A stretch of 64,000 nucleotides of DNA from contig JAEYPF010000016.1 of NCBI GenBank assembly GCA_023411115.1, forward strand, positions 1 to 64,000. Reading direction: 5' to 3'. The position numbers were made by a program, and so were the translations under genes. Positions 61,985 to 64,000 of the stretch are shown in pieces. The notes beneath the pieces are model-generated. The model worked only from the letters and a program-made list of their open reading frames with translations, did not search any database and was not told the DNA's origin. Position 1 is the stretch's first letter. Each line of letters starts with the position of its first letter. The stretch is from Methanobacteriota archaeon (lineage in GTDB: Archaea > Methanobacteriota > Methanobacteria > Methanobacteriales > Methanobacteriaceae).

Positions 61985-63370
61985 TCATTTACGGGCTAGA
62001 GATGCAACAATTGCTGTTATACTTAATATTACTGAGATAAGGAAGGCTAATTGTATACTTGTTAAGAGTTCTGGATAATTTTGCGGATTAAATTGAACTG
62101 CCCCAATATAAACTGCAAATATTACTAAAATCATTCCCATACCCAAAGTTTGGCCTATAAGTCTCATTGTACTTACTGTTGCAGACGCTACACCAAAATA
62201 TTTCCTTTCTACTGATCCCATAATAGCATTTGTGTTGGGAGCTGAAAATAGCCCAATTCCAGTCCCTATAATAGCCAGGCCTAATATTATAAGGTATAAA
62301 CTGGTTTCAGCTGTTATCAATGCAAAGATTAATAACCCAATCGTTATCATTCCCATTCCCAGTGAAGCTAATTTTCTAGGTTCGATCTTATCAGAAAGTC
62401 TACCTGCAATTGGAGACATGATCACCATAAAAACAGTTTGAACTGCAAGAATTAGTCCGACTACTTTAGGATCAAATCCTTTTATAAACTGTAGGTATAG
62501 ACTCAACAGAAAAACAACTGCAAATATACTCATATAACTTATAAGCGCTGCCAGGTTGGAGAATGCGAACATTCTATTTTTAAAAAATAATTTCATATCT
62601 AAAACTGGTTGTTCAACCCTTAATTCCAATATAACGAAACTTATAAATCCTATAATGCCTAAAATGACCATTAATATTCCAAGTGTGCTTGTAATATTCG
62701 AGAATCCTATTAAAGTCAGTGCAAGCATAATGATATAAAGTAAAGATCCCCAGTAGTCCAGTTTTTCCCCTTTACATTCTGCCCATTCTTTTCCTTTCAT
62801 TTTCCAAAGTACAAGTGCAATTACAAGTAATCCTAATGGTACGATTAAATAAAAGATACTTCTCCAGCCAAAATATTGTGTTAAAAAGCCACCCAAGACT
62901 GGACTTATGACAAATCCTGTGTAAAGTGCGGTGATATTTATTCCTATTGCTTTGCCTCTTTCTTGAGGAGGAAATGCCGATGTTATCATAGCAAGTCCTG
63001 TGACAAATATCATTGCACTTCCAATACCCTGAACAGCTCGGGTTATAATAAGTAATTCAGCTGAGGGAGATATAGCTGCTAAAAAAGAAGCGATGGTGAG
63101 AATTACAATACCATATGTAAAGATCTTTTTCATTCCATAAATATCGGCAATTCTACCGAAAGGAACTGCAAGCATTGCAGATGTTAAAAGATATGCTGTT
63201 GAAATCCAGCTTAAGAGGATTGCATTGACTGCTAATTCGTTTGCAATTGTAGGGAGTGCAATATTTATTGAAATAGCCATGAATGGACTTAAAAAGGAGG
63301 CTATGGTAGCAATCAGCAAAATTGCTGTTTTATTTATTTTTTGGTCTTTAACAGATGGTTGTGTTTCCAT
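61985..63370 (-). CDS. MFS drug-efflux transporter (DHA2, 14 helices)
   Basis: This 461-residue permease has 14 predicted helices. Motif A is GRIADIYGMKKIF (after helix 2) and the motif C-like GLSALG-type stretch is present as LYTGFVISPVLGGFLTQYFG. The DHA2 family exports drugs and cations by proton antiport. I use ATG 63370 because AAAGGTTGATAAA precedes it; the frame continues to 63406. It is divergent from the TrmB-type regulator gene 83 bases away, which probably controls it. Confidence 0.92.
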   Translation of the reverse strand: METQPSVKDQKINKTAILLIATIASFLSPFMAISINIALPTIANELAVNAILLSWISTAYLLTSAMLAVPFGRIADIYGMKKIFTYGIVILTIASFLAAISPSAELLIITRAVQGIGSAMIFVTGLAMITSAFPPQERGKAIGINITALYTGFVISPVLGGFLTQYFGWRSIFYLIVPLGLLVIALVLWKMKGKEWAECKGEKLDYWGSLLYIIMLALTLIGFSNITSTLGILMVILGIIGFISFVILELRVEQPVLDMKLFFKNRMFAFSNLAALISYMSIFAVVFLLSLYLQFIKGFDPKVVGLILAVQTVFMVIMSPIAGRLSDKIEPRKLASLGMGMITIGLLIFALITAETSLYLIILGLAIIGTGIGLFSAPNTNAIMGSVERKYFGVASATVSTMRLIGQTLGMGMILVIFAVYIGAVQFNPQNYPELLTSIQLAFLISVILSITAIVASLARK

Positions 63371-63453
63371 TTTATCAACCTTTTTCATAGATAAATAAAA
63401 TGGCAACTAATATAAATATAATGTAACTTTAGTAGGTGAATAGGTGACAAAGC

Positions 63454-64000
63454 ATGATGTTTGATGAGAAGATGCTGTCTGCATTGCAAAAACTGGGCTT
63501 AACACATTATGGTGCAAAGACTTACATCGTTATAACAAATTTTGGTCCTATTGACGCTTCAGAAACTGCAAAAGAGGCTAATATACCAAGGACAAAAATT
63601 TATGATGTATTAAATAAGTTAGAACAAGATGAATGGATAAATGTCAAGCATGGGAGACCAATGTTATTTACTGCTCGAGATCCACGAGGAATAATCGAAG
63701 AACGTAAATCAGATCTTTTCACTGAAATTGATTCCCTATCAAATGAAATGTCAATGATGTATGATCAGCAAATTAAAAAGGAAATGCCCAATGCATGGCT
63801 AATTCATGGCAAAAACAACATTACAGCAAAATCATTGGATATGGTATCAAAAGCCCAAAAAAGTATCATGATGCTTGGTGACCTATACTTTCCTGAAGAA
63901 GTAGAATCTCTAAAATCTATCATCTTAAAAGCCAAAAAAAATAATATTAGCTTTCGAATTATGGCAGGAGACATTATAAAGACCAGTGAAGGTGAAATTG
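63454..64000 (+). CDS. TrmB-family transcriptional regulator, 3' end missing
   Basis: The frame begins MMFDEKMLSALQKLGLTHYG and continues AKTYIVITNFGPIDASETAK and EANIPRTKIYDVLNKLEQDE, the TrmB helix-turn-helix domain (residues 5-65), then an effector-binding part that runs off the window at base 64000 (182 codons). AGGTGAC at 63442-63448 is the ribosome site. TrmB proteins respond to sugars or other ligands. The divergent MFS gene is its probable target. Confidence 0.9.
   Translation, partial: MMFDEKMLSALQKLGLTHYGAKTYIVITNFGPIDASETAKEANIPRTKIYDVLNKLEQDEWINVKHGRPMLFTARDPRGIIEERKSDLFTEIDSLSNEMSMMYDQQIKKEMPNAWLIHGKNNITAKSLDMVSKAQKSIMMLGDLYFPEEVESLKSIILKAKKNNISFRIMAGDIIKTSEGEI

Noticed and set aside
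61743..62078. Open frame of 111 codons on the plus strand
   Set aside because: It reads through the hairpin array and then the antisense of the transporter gene end, with no ribosome site.

Overview
The window looks like chromosomal DNA of a methanogenic archaeon of the order Methanobacteriales, most likely a Methanobacterium-like genus. The first 5.4 kb carry the archaeal block uS12 - uS7 - aEF-2 - aEF-1alpha - uS10, with archaeal-type proteins (diphthamide site in EF-2, archaeal S7 and S10). The DNA is AT-rich, a tRNA-Ser follows without an encoded CCA, and the accessory genes (parallel beta-helix/DUF11 adhesin-like proteins, PAS histidine kinases, TPR membrane proteins, DUF2807 lipoproteins) fit that group. 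Genus and species are inference.

Layout. 0-5.6 kb: translation genes and tRNA-Ser. 5.7-10.3 kb: minus-strand zinc-ribbon membrane protein, multi-PAS histidine kinase, small hypothetical protein and TPR membrane protein. 10.8-14.9 kb: minus-strand operon of a TetR regulator, a CocE-type hydrolase and two paralogous alpha/beta hydrolases, one without its nucleophile serine. 15.1-17.4 kb: a membrane protein, a SpoIIM-family protein and a nitroreductase. 18.0-29.3 kb: two giant adhesin-like surface proteins, each preceded by a nearly identical leader of about 220 nt that folds as a candidate structured RNA. 29.4-37.5 kb: carotenoid-biosynthesis-like membrane protein, eight-bladed PQQ-like propeller, TPR protein, two DUF2807 lipoproteins, a dihydrofolate-reductase-like protein and small secreted or membrane proteins. 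37.6-43.2 kb: a large unidentified protein and a GAF/HD two-gene unit. 43.3-61 kb: an accessory region of short, often single-gene units (TetR, MarR and HxlR regulators, TauE, MBL hydrolase, Fe-S flavoprotein, CorA, SfsA, CPBP protease) separated by at least 14 copies of a short repeat, all pointing the same way. 61-64 kb: VOC protein, DHA2-type MFS transporter and a divergent, truncated TrmB-type regulator.

Three sequence-level systems stand out. (1) The duplicated leader RNA in front of both adhesin genes has nested complementary segments and a possible pseudoknot. (2) Tandem AT-rich hairpins recur at seven loci. At three of them the last hairpin carries the Shine-Dalgarno sequence of the next gene, and at two others the hairpins lie in frame inside coding regions, like the Rickettsia palindromic elements. 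(3) A directional repeat with a central palindrome, seen only between 43 and 61 kb, may be a mobile or recombination element or the decayed start of a small zinc-ribbon gene family.

Local duplication is a theme: paired adhesins, alpha/beta hydrolases, DUF2807 lipoproteins, membrane-anchored proteins near 47 kb, TetR regulators, three copies (one broken) of a 53-57 residue membrane protein, and two HxlR domains fused in one protein. No CRISPR array, complete transposase, rRNA or integrase was seen.
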